This document shows, in pieces, positions 45,672 through 59,469 of a stretch of 64,000 nt of DNA. Position 1 is the stretch's first letter. Each line of letters begins with the position of its first letter. The notes beneath the pieces are model-generated. The model was not told the DNA's origin and ran no database searches. It saw nothing but the letters and a program-made list of their open reading frames with translations. The translations under genes were made by a program, and so were the position numbers. This DNA is from Excoecaria cochinchinensis (lineage: Eukaryota > Streptophyta > Magnoliopsida > Malpighiales > Euphorbiaceae), in assembly GCA_947683425.1 (NCBI GenBank), contig CANTUQ010000081.1, positions 10,494,501 to 10,558,500 of the forward strand, in the 5' to 3' direction.

Positions 45672-48020
45672 TGAAACAACAACATGCGTGATGCTTAGTG
45701 CTATGTCCTTATAGCTTCATAAGCAACATGAAAAGATGGATGTTAAAGCCATTGTTTTGCACTTAAAGAGCAATATGATATTGCTCAAGCTCTTTTTAGT
45801 TGCAAAATGGTGGAAGGCACTTCGGCTGTTGCACGTGCATTATAGATGTATGGGCATGTTGAGCATTTAGGTAGGCTAGGCTATGTGTACTTGTTGGCTC
45901 CAAGTTTTGCACCTTTTATGATTAACTTCGATATGAACAAGATTTAAGCTATTATACATGAGCTTATCATCATGCTCAAGACTGCTGATAGATCATTTAA
46001 GAATGATCCAAAGTCTGTCATGGTTGTCTCTTCTGCTCATAAGGGCAAGAAGCGGGAGAAGAAGGCAACTATGGCATAGCTTAAGCATTGTGGTGTGTCT
46101 AATAAGAAGGTTGTCAAGAAGGAGAAGAATCCTAAGGGGACCTACTTCCATTATGGAAAGGATGGCCACTGGAAGTAGAACTGCAAGGCCTATTTAGATT
46201 CTTTTAAGGAGAAGAAGCAGGCTGAGGCTTCAACTCTAGGTATTCATATGATTGAAATTAATACTTATTCTATTACTTCTAAGCAATCTTGGACATTAGA
46301 TACCAGATGTGGATCTCATTTGTGTAATAATTTACAAGGCCTTAGAAGTAGTAGAAGGGTAAAAAAGGCAGAGATATATTCGCGGTCAGCGGCTGGCTAG
46401 ATTATCTCTACACAGGTTGTGGAGACTTATCACCTACCTCTTCCAAGTGGATTGACATTTGAACTGCATAACTATTATTATGTTCCAATTTATATAGAAG
46501 TATTATTGCTTTTTAGTTGTCTTATATATGCTTATGAAATTTATTTTAGCAAGGACACGAGTTGTTTTATTTTTAAGAACAATATATTTATGCTAATGCA
46601 ATGTTGAAAATGATATATTTGTTCTTGATTTAAATAAAGAAGTGCATAATATGAATACCAATAAAATAAAACAAGATAATCTTAATGTTTCTTATTTATG
46701 GCATTGTCATTTAGGCCATATAAATGAGAAACACATGACCAAATTACACAAGTCTGGTGATTTTGGATCATTTGATACATACAAATCTTGTTTATTAGGC
46801 GAAATGACCAAAGTACTCTTTATTGGTAAAGGAGTATGAGCTAGTGAGACATTGGACTTAATACATTCAAATGTATGCAGTCCAATGACTACACATGTTA
46901 GAGGAGGCTACTCCTACTTCATTACTTTCAAAGTTTATTACTGCATTTATGGATACATCTATCTAATGAAGTATAAATTTGAAGATTTTGAAAAGTTCAA
47001 AGAGTTCAAAAATGAAGTAAAGAAACAACTTAGTAAGAGTATTAAGACATTAAGATCAAATTAAGGTGGAAAAGACTTAAGCCAAGAGTTTCAAGATTAT
47101 CTTAGAGATAATGGGATCTTATCTCAATGGACTCCACCATATATACCACACATAATGGTGTATCTAAGAGAAAAAATCGAACACTATTAGATATGGTTCG
47201 ATCCATGATGAGTGTGGCAGACTTGCCCAAGTCTTTTTAGGGATATGCACTGGAAACTACTGTTTATGCATTAAATAGAGTTTATAGTTAATCGGTTGAT
47301 GTTACTCCATATGAGATATGGAATAACAAAAAATCCACACTTTCTCACATGAAGGTATGGGGTTGTCCTGCTTATGTGAAGAGGACAACGTCAGACAAGC
47401 TAAATGTTAAGTTTGACAAATGCTTATGTGGGGGATATCTAAAAGAAATAATTGGATATTACTTCTACCATCCCTTAGAACAAAAGGTGTTTGTTTTAAG
47501 GCATGATGTCTTTTTAGAAAATGAGTTCCTTCTAAGAAAAGACAGTAGGAGTAGAATTGAACTTAGTGAAGTTCAAGACTCACAAATTGAAGCAGATCAA
47601 TCGATTAAACCCGATACTGAATCTCATAATGATGAGATTATAGTTGAACTTGAATATACATAAGCTCCTAGAAGATTTATTAGGACACATTTTATCCTAA
47701 TGAGATATGAATTTCTTGTAGACTCGGATAAGAATGTAACGATCCGAATTGTTCCCTAGTAGGAATGGTAATGTAAATTGTTGTGTAAGTTTGAGATATG
47801 GTATTTATGAGGGTGAAATTGAAAGGAATTAAAAGTATTTAGAAGAAAAAAGTTTATTTGAGGGGCTTATTTGGAGCTTTGCTGTGGACCAAGTGGGAAT
47901 TATGTTTGAGTGGGACAACTGGATGATGGTTTGACATGTGTCATGCTATGGGTTTGCCACCCAGGCAACCACATGAAATAAATAGGGACTTAGTGGGAAA
48001 ATCTGTCCCATTTAGCATAT

Positions 48021-50901
48021 TGTAGACACCAGGTCCCGAGACAGCTCAGACCGAGGTTACCCGATGATGAAAAATGGCAATCGCTTTCGAGCAAAAGATT
48101 AAAAGTGATGATTCCCTTGTTGAAAACTTCTCTATTTTTGTTTTCATTTTATTCTATCTTATTTTATTTTATCTTTTATTTTTCTATTTGTATTTATTTA
48201 TATTTATATTTATATTTATATTTATATTTTTTCGATCGTTTTGGGTCTTGGTGCCGCAGGTCCGCGTGGTGCCGTGCCCGCCCCCTGCGCGCGCAGGGAG
48301 TACCGCGAGTGCTCCCCCCCCACCCCCGCGCGCGTGCAGGGGAGCATGCGAGGCTCCCTTCGAGCGCGCAGGGGGGCGCGATGCTCCCCGCGCGTTCTGC
48401 CTTGGCACGCGCAGCACAACGCGTGCTTTGCCCTCTTTGCGTTGGAGACAGTACGCGGCTGCCTCCTTGGCGTGTCGCGTGCTGAAGGGCGCGACACGCG
48501 GTCTTGTACCAGGCTACTGTAGTCCGTCTTCTTCCTCAGCGCGATTTTTGGTCGGGTTTTTGGCCGTTTCCAGTCGGTTTTGAGGGGCATTTTAGGGGTT
48601 TTAAACCCAAAAAAATGTCCTAAAAAAAGTACGTATAAAAAGAAAGTGACAGGAATTTTTAGGGAGAGGTTTTTTTTTCGGTGAACACAGGAGGAAAAAA
48701 AACCAGAAAAATTTTGAGAGAAAAAGCTTTTCTTAAAGAGCAAAAATCATCTGAAAATTAATCTAGGGCCCAAGAAATTAATTCTTGAGGTTCGAGTTTG
48801 CGTTTTCATTAATCAGTGTTATTCAAAAGATTTAAATCAATTTTCTTCTTATTTTTATCCGAAGCAAATCGACAGGGAATCATCTTCCTTCATCTTGCAA
48901 TCAAAACAATTATATCTGAGGGTAAATATCTGAGCTAAATTCATTTTTTATTTCTCTTTTGTTTATACTTATTTATTTTCCTATTGTATATATTCACTGT
49001 TGTATTTTTCATTATTCATCCATGTGTTCTTCCTCCGTTGATTTTATTATTGTTATTTTTTGTTGTTGTGCATTATTATACTGTCATCCGTTTAGACTAG
49101 CCTGCATTTTTATTAGTTATTGTTAACGATTTTTTATTTGTTCGTTCATATTTTTAACTTATTATTGTGGTTAATAATCTGTTGCTCATCATCCATTGTT
49201 TCATCCTCCTATATTCATTAAACTTGTACCTATATGCTTGTTGTTAGATTTTGCTAAATAATGTTGTAATATATTCTTTTTATTATTGCCGCCTTTGATT
49301 TAATGAAGATTAATATTATATATTCTCCTGGTTGTTTTATTATTTTGCTGTGTCTACACTTATATATAGAATTAATCGCATCAATCGTGTATATGATTTG
49401 TTGTTAATAACTAATGTAATAGGTGTTATATTTGTCAAATTAATCACTATGTATTGGTTGGATTATAGATTATTTATCTGCTGTAATTTATTAGGGTGCC
49501 ATTATTATTTTGCTTGTTAACATGTATTGTCAATAAATAATCTTAATTTGGAAATAAATTGTTGGCATGAAATATAATGGGATTTGTAGCCAATGAATTT
49601 TTAATTGATTTTTTTTACATGCTCAATTGATTGTTTAATTAAATGTTTAATTGATTATAAATTTATTTAATTAAATGCTCAATTGGTTATTTACTCTTAT
49701 TTGTCATAATTGATTTAATTGATTGATCATTATATCATCTAAATAATTATTTAATTGATTATACACATTCATTTGACATGATTAATTGTAAATGTTCAAA
49801 TGACTTGATTGATTTGCGTGATTATTTAATTGATTACATGATTCGCTCAAATAACTGTCTATTTGTTTAATTTATTCAATTATTATTTATTTATAATATT
49901 TATTTGGCTAATTATTCATTTAATTTACATGCTCATTTGATTTTTTTATATTATATTATGGATTTTACTTAGTTCACTAACATAATTTTATTTTGTTCTT
50001 TTTTAATTGCCCAAAATGTGCTTACTTCACTTTGAGTGATATTTCGAGTGGATCGGGGACCGAGAAAACTAAATCATTCGGAAGCTTGGGTTTGCATTTC
50101 TTAATCATCTTATTTATCTCTTTATGTTTTTTATGTGATTGTATGTATAAATGTATTTCAAAATTCGCCCGCATTATAAAAGTCACAATTATTTACAATA
50201 AGTAAAATTGGGAATTTTGTATTAATAAAATGAACCAATGTCCAATTTTTATCCAATGAAATCTCACCATCAAAATAGAGAACTAATTTTCACAAAATAG
50301 GGATCACTCATCTCGATTTTTCACAATAAATGCCTAAAAAGTAGTTCTCTGATCTTTTAATAAAAAGGGGGAACCAATGTTCCCAAAATTCAATAAATGT
50401 CCCGATTTATGTATATTAGATTTTATTTTTTTTAAGGTATTTATTCATGTTTATTCGTTTTGGGCCCTTGTAATTTAAGTGTTTGGGGCAAATTTTATTC
50501 TTGTAATTTATTCATCTATTTATTGCTTACTTTTCAAAGTGAATGAAATGTGCTTTATTTTCAATGCATGATCGCGTGAGGAGAGAAGTGGAATTACGTT
50601 TCATTAAAAATCCATTTATAAGACTTAACTTGACTCATTAATAAAAGTAAAGTTCCGAACACTATCTTTGGTTTAAGACCATCGAGGTTAGAGACCTCTC
50701 CCAAGTTTTTGGGTGGCGATTCCAACACACCTCAAGGTGCCTTTAGGTGTCATTAGGCTAGGTGGTTCTCCCCAATGTTCTATTGGGAGGAATACACCTA
50801 TGATGCCTCATGGCGCCCATGATCGAAAATGACGCGACCCAATCCCGCGAGCCCCGAAAGGCGGGCTCAAAGAGGGCCTTGCTGGTCCGGCACGCGTCAC
50901 A
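48021..50901 (+). mobile_element. Solo LTR B, 2.9 kb, with GC island
   Basis: It starts TGTAGACACCAGG and ends CGCGTCACA, with a perfect 5-bp duplication CATAT (48016-48020, 50902-50906). No internal domains or second LTR copy are present, so it is best read as a solo LTR of a long-LTR family. Its last 330 bases and its TTAATTGATT-rich middle (49590-49930) match the minus-strand copy starting at 61241. The lineage was not identified. Confidence 0.72.
48245..48512. repeat. GC-rich island inside solo LTR B
   Basis: This is about 270 bases of very high GC content in an AT-rich window, full of GCGCG and CACGCG words, such as CCTGCGCGCGCAGG and GTGTCGCGTGCTGAAGGGCG followed by CGACACGCG. Frames open on all strands only because stops are rare in such sequence. 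It lies in the LTR just downstream of a TTTATATTTATA array (48183-48228), a plausible promoter position. Confidence 0.85.
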
Positions 50902-52719
50902 CATATGCAACCAGATTTTCACTCCTCTTACTCTCTCCCTCTCGGTTTCTTCTCTTTCCTTCTTCTTCATTTGGTTTTTGTTCTTCTTTTGGTTGGAGTT
51001 TATGCTAATTGGATTGGTTTGAAGAGGTTTAGTAGGAGATTTGAGAAGGTATGTATGGGTTTTTGGTTTAAGGATCTCTCTTCTTCTTAATTTCTGTTAT
51101 GGTTTGGTTTGTTTGATAAGTGGATTAAGAGTGTGTATATGTTTGTGCAAGAAGCTTTGGATAAGAGGAAGGATAAGGGCAAGGAAAGAGTTTGATCAAG
51201 AAGAGAAGAGATTCAAGTTGCTTTTGAGGTTGGGATCGTGTGTGATTTTCTGTTAGATGTTCTTGTGTTGAGTTAATTTTGTGCTTAATCTTTAGTAGAT
51301 GCATGTTTAAGTTTATGTATTAGTTCTGATAATTTGTATGTGTTGATAGTTGGATATTGTCATTTTGAGCTTCTGTTATTAGCTACATGTTGGCTATATG
51401 AGAATTATGAGTATGCCTTAGTTTATGCATGTAAAGTACTTGTTTATGACTATTGTGTTTGAGAGTCATTTTGGTTGATTTTCGTATTTGATTGTGTTTA
51501 AAGTTAGAATAGAGCTTAGAGGTGCATATGGCATGGTTTTAGAAGTCATGCATGTGATATTAGGTCAGTATGTGAAAGAATGTACATGAGAGGGTTGTGT
51601 AGCTGGGGGTTGAGCGCAAAGCTCAGTTCTGTCGTGAGCGCGACATAATGCTCCTTGAGTGAGAATTTTTCCTTGCCGTGTCTGGTTGCGAGTGCGAGGG
51701 CGCGATAGAAGCTACTTTGGCATTCTATCGTAAGTGCAACATTGCCCGCAAGCGCGACACTGTGCAGAGTTGTTAATACTAGCCTTTTGTCTTTACTTGT
51801 GTGTAGCATTGTATTGGATTATGTATGATCATGTATAGTAAAGCTTATATGTGATATATAGATATATATATAAATAAGTATGAATCATAAGCTTGATGGT
51901 TTGTTTAGCTTTTACATGAAATGAATTGATATGTGATCTTTGTTTAGATACATGGGTAATTGCAAAGTATATGATATAGTGAATATAGTTTATATGTAAA
52001 GCCTGAAAGATTCATAGTAGTGGATAGATAAGCATGCTTATAAAGGGCTAGAGTTTGCAGCTGCTAGAGTTGGCCCATTTGGGTCTAGAGTTGGCCCGTA
52101 AGGGTCTAGAGCTTGTTACCTTCGGGTAACTATATGATTTGAGACTTCGGTCTTTAGATGTTTGATACTACTAATCAATATCTAGTGCACCCGTATCCAC
52201 CATTAATGTAAATTCAGGCTATAGTTGTTATATGAATGTACATTAACAAGTAAAGTTATAATCTATACATTTATATAGATGTTACATATATGACTATATG
52301 TGAAGTGTATATGATGAATGTTAAAACTAGAGAATTTGTTTATGCTATGTTAGATGTGTGTGATAAAGGCATGTGATATGTGAAGTTTGCATATGCATGA
52401 TAGTTGAGTGCATATGAAATATATGTTATGACATAGATGTGATATTAAAGGTATGCTTATGCTTATGCTTATGTTATAGATGATTAACTTGTGTTACAAG
52501 TATGTATGTTATTGATATGTATATATGTAATTTTTGTGACTTCGTAAGAAGTCCTTTGCTTCTGTATATCCCCACTAAGCGTTATCGCTCAGTACAGGTA
52601 GTTATCCTGTATAGGTATGCAGGATCGGTTCGGTTTTGTGTGTCGTGCATTTGCTGGCCACTAGGAGCTTGGGTGGAGTTTTTACTTTTGTATAAGATTC
52701 TTTTTGTAACGATAATATA

Positions 52720-55700
52720 TGTAACACCCCATACCCGCAATTGGTACGGATATTGGGTGTCACTACACTACTGACTGATCGATGCTTATGACAATTTCGG
52801 TAAGATTTTTTTTTTCATTTTCTTATACAATCATTTACCCTTTTACACTATCAAGTCTTATTCACTCCAGTCCAGACATTTCATTTAACTTATCACATCA
52901 TTTAATCAATATCTTTAACATTTAACATGCCCATATCACACAACACATAATCAATGCTAAACTTTTACATATACATGCCACTAACACTAATAATTTGATC
53001 AAAATTGGGCAGCATAACATCTATAACATTAACTACCCAAATCTGCAAGTCAAGCAGACACATAGCCCAACTCAGGGGCACAACAAGTATATCTTAACAT
53101 ACATTCACTATCTTAATACATATCAGTCCAACACATATAAACTAATCCATATAACAATATCTTCACATATAACTATTTTACTAACATATGGCTTTTACAT
53201 ATACCTATCAATAACAATACACATAATACTTTTAGCTCCGATTCGAGGGTTCAGTCACAATCTGCCTGGTCCATAGATGCTCCACTTGGTACCTACACGT
53301 AGTCAAACAAACTACGTACCGAGTATTAAATATAATCAGTGGTGATTATGAATCTAAAAATTTCCAATGCTAACTTAGGCACACACATGTACAAACATGC
53401 TATACTTAGCTAATTCCTTAAATTCATGTAATTCACTCACTTAGTGTAATATTACATTACAATCCTTCATTTAACCTTAGTATGGGCAATTTACAATTTA
53501 GCTCCTAAACTTATTCAATACTTATTAGCTTACCTTTCCACTTGCATTTAATTCACAAATATCACTCTTATTCACTTAATGGCATCTAAATTGCCATGTT
53601 ACCATTTATCTGTATTTGACGTGCAAATTTACGGTTTGGTCCTCGAACTTTTACTTTCATGTACATTTTATGTGTTAGTTTGTATTAAGCTTTTACTTTG
53701 CATTTAACCCATTAATCATTCCTTTTATCATTTTTAGTCATTTCACTTATCATTTCATGTACAAATTATCATTTAGTCCTTATTTTATCACTTTTAGGAC
53801 TAATTACGTTTTGGCCCTTCTTTTGACGTTATTTACAAAAATGCCATTAGTTCATTTCTCTTTTCACTTTAAATCATCATTTGACTTACAAATTACATAT
53901 TAGTCCTTGAATTAACATTTTCATGGCAAATAAAATTTTAGTCCCTAAACTTTGGATTCTTTACAGGACTGTCATTTTAATTCCATATTTCACTTACATG
54001 TTACTTATTAATGTACTTTTACGTATAATTACGGGTTTGCCCTTGAACTTTTAGCAAATTACAATATTGCCCATCATTTAATGTTTACTTATTACATTTT
54101 CACATTTATTCACTTCTTAACTTATAATTGCCAATTAGTCTCCCGATTAATTGTTTTTGTCCCTAAACTTTTATTTTCTTTCATATGAGTCATTTTTCAT
54201 TTATTTTCTCATTTTCACTATACTTTTTATATTTTCAGGTCATTTTCATCATTATGACCCGTTTGGCTTATAATTTGGATAAATTACCTTTTTACCCCAA
54301 ACTTTTCATTTTCTTTCATTTAGGTCTTTTTTTCTCATATAACTAGTCATTTTCATGTTACTTTTCACACTATCAATTTATTTCACTTTATGTCGTTTTA
54401 CTTTTGACAGAATCGTATCATTTTACAATTCTGCTTATTACACTTAGGCTTTTTACATATTATACTTTTATTCATTATACTTTTTACATATTATGTCATA
54501 TTACATAATGTCATGTGACATTATGCCATTACATGTTACACTTTTGCATATGATACTTTTACATATTACATTGTGGCATATTACATTTTATCATTATACT
54601 TTATATCATATTACATTTTATCATGTTACATTTTATCATATTACACATTATCATTTTACTTATTACATTTTAGATCATTTTATACTCATGTCACTTTTGT
54701 GCCCCTAGTACAATCTTAGCAGAAAATCTGCAAACTGGATATACGGGACGTGGACTCCAAATGTCCACTGCACTTCATTAGGGAATGACCCCGAAGGATC
54801 ACTCCATCATGTAATATATGACGTGTAGCGTATGACATATAATAGAGGGCTATGAGAGACTATCGCGAATCTGTCATAGCAAAAAAAGTCGTCATGACTT
54901 GCACCGTGGTATTAGAAGCCCCTACGGCTAGCCAAATATATCCTGAACTAGATTAAACCGCCAGACCACTACTAAGGGCAAAACTTTCTCAAAAGACTTT
55001 CAAATCCACTTTTGTACTTTTAATACTTTCATTTTACTTATAACATGTAACGTATCACTTATCGATGCATTTTCATACTTTACACTTTCACTTACGTTTT
55101 ACATTTCATTTTCACTTCAATCACTTTACTTTCATTTCAATACCCTAATCGATCACTATTCTGATCAATTAGGCATAATTCTCATTAAATAGTTATTTCA
55201 CAAAATAAGTATACCGAAGCCATTCAATGGCTAAAAATTCATTTCAAAGCTGATTTTATTCATTTCATTTCATATCATTTCAATTTCAATTATTTCATTG
55301 CTTACCTTTATTTTCTCTTTGAGCATAATGGAATATCATACTCAAAAATATTCATATATATACCATAAATTCCAAATAAATTTATGGACACTTCTTTTTA
55401 TGTCTAAATTCATTTTAGGTCATTAAACTTTAAATATATTCAAGATATACCCTAGTACACACTAGGGTACCATTCGGCCAAGGTTAGCACTTCACTTTAC
55501 AAATTCTTTTAATTTCATTTTAACATTTCAATAGTCATTTTAAAGGTTTTTAATCATCTTTCTAAGCTTATACTCAACCAAGTTTACATTCAACATAAAC
55601 TCATTTAAGTCAATTATTCACTTTTCATGTATATTTTTTCATTTACCTTTTCTTTACACTTCTAATTCACTCATTTATCTAATTTACATCTCATATGACA

Positions 55701-55764
55701 TATGTATCACTATTCACTATCAAGAAATACTATTCCTGGCTAGCCCAGTATTGGGGCCATTACA
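52720..55764 (+). mobile_element. Solo LTR D (TGTAACACCCC type)
   Basis: It starts TGTAACACCCCATACCCG and ends GGGGCCATTACA; target sites are ATATA (52715-52719) and GTATA (55765-55769). The 3045 bases lack coding domains and are rich in TTTAGTCC and CATTTCACTTA words. The TGTAACACCCC start and long length are usual for Tekay/Del chromovirus LTRs. Confidence 0.75.
54480..54690. repeat. Degenerate TCATATTACATTTTA tandem repeats
   Basis: Units of roughly 15-30 bases such as CATATTACATTTTATCAT recur about ten times. No coding meaning. Confidence 0.7.
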
Positions 55765-56463
55765 GTATAGCATATATCTATAAAATGTTTAGTATAGTGT
55801 AATGTGTTATATTGGTAAAGCTTTTGATCTTGTAATATAAGAAGGCTATTATTTTTGTAATATGAATATTTTAAGAGTTTATTAATACAAATATGTTTTG
55901 CCTAATGATGTTTGGTTTCGCTTACATGTATGTTTAAGTGTTGTTCTGCCATAGTTTATGATTATCGGTTTGTATGCATTATTTGTATGCGTAGCGTCTC
56001 CATTATGCTCTCAAGGGGTAATTGGGGCATTACAAAGAGTGTGACTGTAGTAAAAGATAATAAGTCCACAAACTATCAAGAAGTTCTGAATAGTTCAAAA
56101 CATGATTTATGGCTTAAGGCTATGAAGTCTGAAATGGACTCCATGTATGAGGAAAAACATATGGACTTTGACTTAACCACTTGAAGGGATAAAACTTATA
56201 GGGTGCAAATGGGTCTTTAAGAAGAAGACTAATATAGAGGGTAATGTCGCTACCTATAAGGCTCGCTTGGTAGCTAAAGTTTATTGTCAAAGAGAAGGAA
56301 TTGACTTTGATGAAACATTTTCTCCAGTGGTGATGCTTAAATCCAATAGAATAGTTTTAGCAATTGCTGCACATTATGACTATGAGATTTGGCAAATAGA
56401 TATGAAGACAACTTTCCTAAATGACAATCTGACTGAGAATGTGTATATCACACTACCTGAGTC

Positions 56464-58390
56464 TATCACGATCCAAACTCGGTCATGACCGGCTCATAAA
56501 CTAGCTAAATAATAGTTTATGCTAGCCTTATAGAACTACCAAAGCTACATAAATAATTCAATTGATATAAAGTCCTCAATAAGCAAAAGAGCTAAGGTTC
56601 AAATTCCAATCTTAAAGTTCCAAATATATGCCAAAATTAAACTATGAAATCTCTACAGATTACAAAGAAATTATTTGAAAAATTCTAAAGTTCCACTAAC
56701 ATGTTAATTGAAACATAATATTGGATAATTCAAATCTAATAGCAAATGAAAATAAGGTCCTTACCAACAAAATGATAAAGGCTGGAACTAGCTGAACATA
56801 ACTACTAATCTGCAAAATAAAAATATGTAAAGCGGACATGGTTTAAGTACAATGACTCAATGAATGATAACTATAGCACACAACGGACTGAAAACAGGCA
56901 ATAATTCGGAGTAATTTTACAAAATATATTTAACAACTAAAACAATATAGTAAACTACATAATAAATCATAAAATAAGCAAAATATTTTTTTAATAAATA
57001 AATTAACAGTTAAAAACCATGGTACAGTTCAACAGGATGATGATATTGCACATGACCAAAAGCCAGATAACAAATGTCCCCACCACAGATATCATGCAAT
57101 GCTTCTAATGCAGATGACAATGGCATATGATGCATAATAGCAACTTATATGATTTTCTAAATATGTGATATCTATGGCGGGATCAGATGCAGATTTAGAT
57201 AACATATTGCTTTTATAGAGCCAGATACAGATACAAATAATAACTGAGCGCATATATTGGTTTGAAAATAATTTTTCACTAGCACGACATATAAATAATT
57301 TTAAATAGAAAAATATATAATTCCAAAATAGATAATAGATAAACTTAGATAAGTCTGATACAAAATTCAAATAAGTTCATATATGTAAATCAAGCATTTA
57401 TTGAAACGGATAATAAACAAAAAATATTTCAGAAAGTTGTTCTCAGAATCTAAAACTCTAAAGCAAATAATATTCAATTTAAGTAAAATTAAATGAATAA
57501 AAATATCAGTTAAATTAACAAAACAAATAACAATTAAAACTCACATAAAAACTAATATAATACAAATCAATAAATACTTGTAGGAAGTTAACATAAAGAT
57601 AAATTGCAAATTTATTTGATAAAAGATTAAATATATTTTTAATAAAATAGAACTTAATAATCTAAAATATTTTGAGTCAAAATTTAAAAAGATGATTTTT
57701 TATAAAACGGATGTGTACTGTAATTAACACTCATATGTAATTCTAAATAAGGTAGAAGTAAGACATGCAGAAAGCCACTTAATCTATCACTAGAGTATTG
57801 GAATTTTTCTAATCCAAATAACAAATGGTCAATATCCTACAGATCACAATAGCTAAGAAAACTGACTACTTTAACATCTTGCCCACTAAATTAAAATGAG
57901 AAAGAATCCAACATAAAAAAAAAAAGTTTAAAGATTTTAAAATAATAATAATAATGACAAAGTTTTGTTAAAAGTTTAAGAAAATAGAAATACATTAATA
58001 ATACACAATTTAGTTTCAAATCCTTAATATTAATAATAGAAATAATGAGTAAAAATGATGGAATTAAAGTTTTTAAACATTTAATTTCAAAATGTTTAAT
58101 TGAAGTTTTTCAATAAATAAATATGGGGAACTAGGGTTATAGAAGTTTTCTACAATAAAATTCATATGGAATGTTAATATCTTTTTTTTTTATTGTAATA
58201 AAATTTTAAGGGCAATTTCCTTTAATCATAATAATAATATAATAACTTTTGGTTCAAACAAACAATTAAACAATTTAGATATCAGGTATTATTTCCATCA
58301 AATTTAATAATAATAATAATAACAACAACAATATTCCATGGATTATGGCTAAAGGAATTTGGCAAAGAATGTTGCAAATTACAACTTAAC
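56464..58390. other. AT-rich LTR-like DNA, no gene seen
   Basis: The block begins TATCACGATCCAAACTCGGTC right where the Copia frame is cut. Gypsy LTRs often start TGTCACGA, so this may be an LTR with a mutated first dinucleotide. The far end was not found. The rest is A-rich, with AATAAT runs near 57938 and 58305. Confidence 0.35.
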
Positions 58391-58398
58391 ATTCTTTA

Positions 58399-59369
58399 TA
58401 GGGGTGATCATGGACCGGTTAACCGGTCCATGAGATTAAAAAAAAAACTAAATCAATGTATTAACTATCGGTTTTTAAAAATTACTAACCATTAACCAGT
58501 TCGTTACTATCAGTTAACCAGTCCATCGATTTCGGATTTTTGGATCGGTGAACCAATATTATTTCGGTTAACCAATATAATTATAAAATACATTCATAAA
58601 AAAATTAAAATATTCATGTTACTTAAAAATAAAAATTAGAAACCGAATATAATTCAATATAATATTCAAATTATAATATAAACTAAAAATGTCGTGTCAA
58701 TATGCATGCATAGAATAGAAAAATGTAATAAATGGAAAAATTGTAATTTATTAATTTTATTAAATATTAATTATTACTTGCAACGAAATTTTTTATGTTT
58801 AAAGCGAAATATATTTAATTAGAATTACAAGTATTAAATACTACCTATAAAAATATTAAAACTAACATTCTACATTTTAATTGAATATTATTTATCATAT
58901 TAAATTTTAATAATTTAAATATAAAATATTCTAATTAAAGAGGTAAAATTATTAAATTAATTGCAATTAGGAATTTATTATATATATATTAAAATGTTTG
59001 AAAAGTAAAAAATTTTGTGTATGTGGAAATAAAAGTCCATCACAAATGTAACTTTTCGTTAATATATTAATGTTATATAACTTTTTGAATATATTATGAT
59101 TTTCATTATTGAAAAATTGATAAATCAAGAAATAATAATAAATACTAAATATGAACATATTGAATAATTAATAAATTAACTAAAAATTCGGTTATCGGTT
59201 CTGTTAACCGGTTACATGAGCCAAAACCATTAACCAGTCCATTAATATCGATTTTTTCAAAATACTAACCATTAACCAGTTCATTACAATCGGTTAACCA
59301 GTTCAACAGTTCGATTTCGGACCGATTTACCGGTTAACCGCATCAACTAGTTTTTTTTGCTCACCCCTA
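58399..59369. mobile_element. hAT-type MITE, TAGGGGTGA termini
   Basis: Termini TAGGGGTGATCATGGACCGG and TAGGGGTGAGC (inverted) are flanked by a perfect 8-bp duplication ATTCTTTA (58391-58398, 59370-59377). Subterminal GGTTAACCGG-type palindromes are repeated on both sides (near 58412, 58555, 59200, 59325). The AT-rich centre shows no transposase. Confidence 0.92.
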
Positions 59370-59372
59370 ATT

Positions 59373-59375
<3 letters not shown>

Positions 59376-59431
<56 letters not shown>
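59376..59431. repeat. TA dinucleotide microsatellite
   Basis: About 28 TA units directly follow the hAT target duplicate. Confidence 0.95.
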
Positions 59432-59434
<3 letters not shown>

Positions 59435-59469
59435 GATCAAATATAATTAAAAAGATAGGAGATATTAAG

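Larger units (their letters stand above)
47735..56034 (+). mobile_element. Solo LTR C with two nested solo LTRs
   Basis: The ends are TGTAACGATCC and GGGGCATTACA, with target sites AAGAA (47730-47734) and AAGAG (56035-56039). After removing the inserts at 48021-50901 and 52720-55764, the remaining pieces (47735-48020, 50907-52719, 55770-56034) give about 2.36 kb with no coding domains, as expected for a long gypsy-type solo LTR. Inside are a CT-rich leader-like stretch (50915-50990), GAGTTGGCCC.....GGGTCTA repeated twice near 52065-52110, and GTTATCGCTCAGTACAGG near 52580. Confidence 0.75.
45672..56463 (+). pseudogene. Decayed Copia polyprotein split by an 8.3-kb insertion
   Basis: Left part (45672-47734): gag (MDVKAIVLHLKEQYDIAQAL), knuckle (YFHYGKDGHWK-NC near 46150), protease-type SWTLDTRCGSHLCNN, GAG-pre-integrase SYLWHCHLGHINEKH, integrase pieces, and the linker MKVWGCPAYVKR to 47663. 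Right part (56035-56463): start of reverse transcriptase (EVLNSSKHDLWLKAMKSEMD, YKARLVAKVYCQREGIDFDE, IWQIDMKTTFLN). The reading frame resumes exactly across the insertion. Numerous stops show it is old. LTRs were not identified, and the right end is lost at 56464. Confidence 0.85.

Noticed and set aside
48184..48743. Long open frames on both strands in the GC-rich block
   Set aside because: Stops are rare in GC-rich DNA. The translations are Ala/Arg/Pro low complexity, with no family pattern and several frames open at once.
50570..50900. 5S rRNA or tRNA-like insert in the LTR (Cassandra-type)
   Set aside because: The segment lacks the internal promoter boxes of 5S or tRNA genes. The match is to another LTR copy only.
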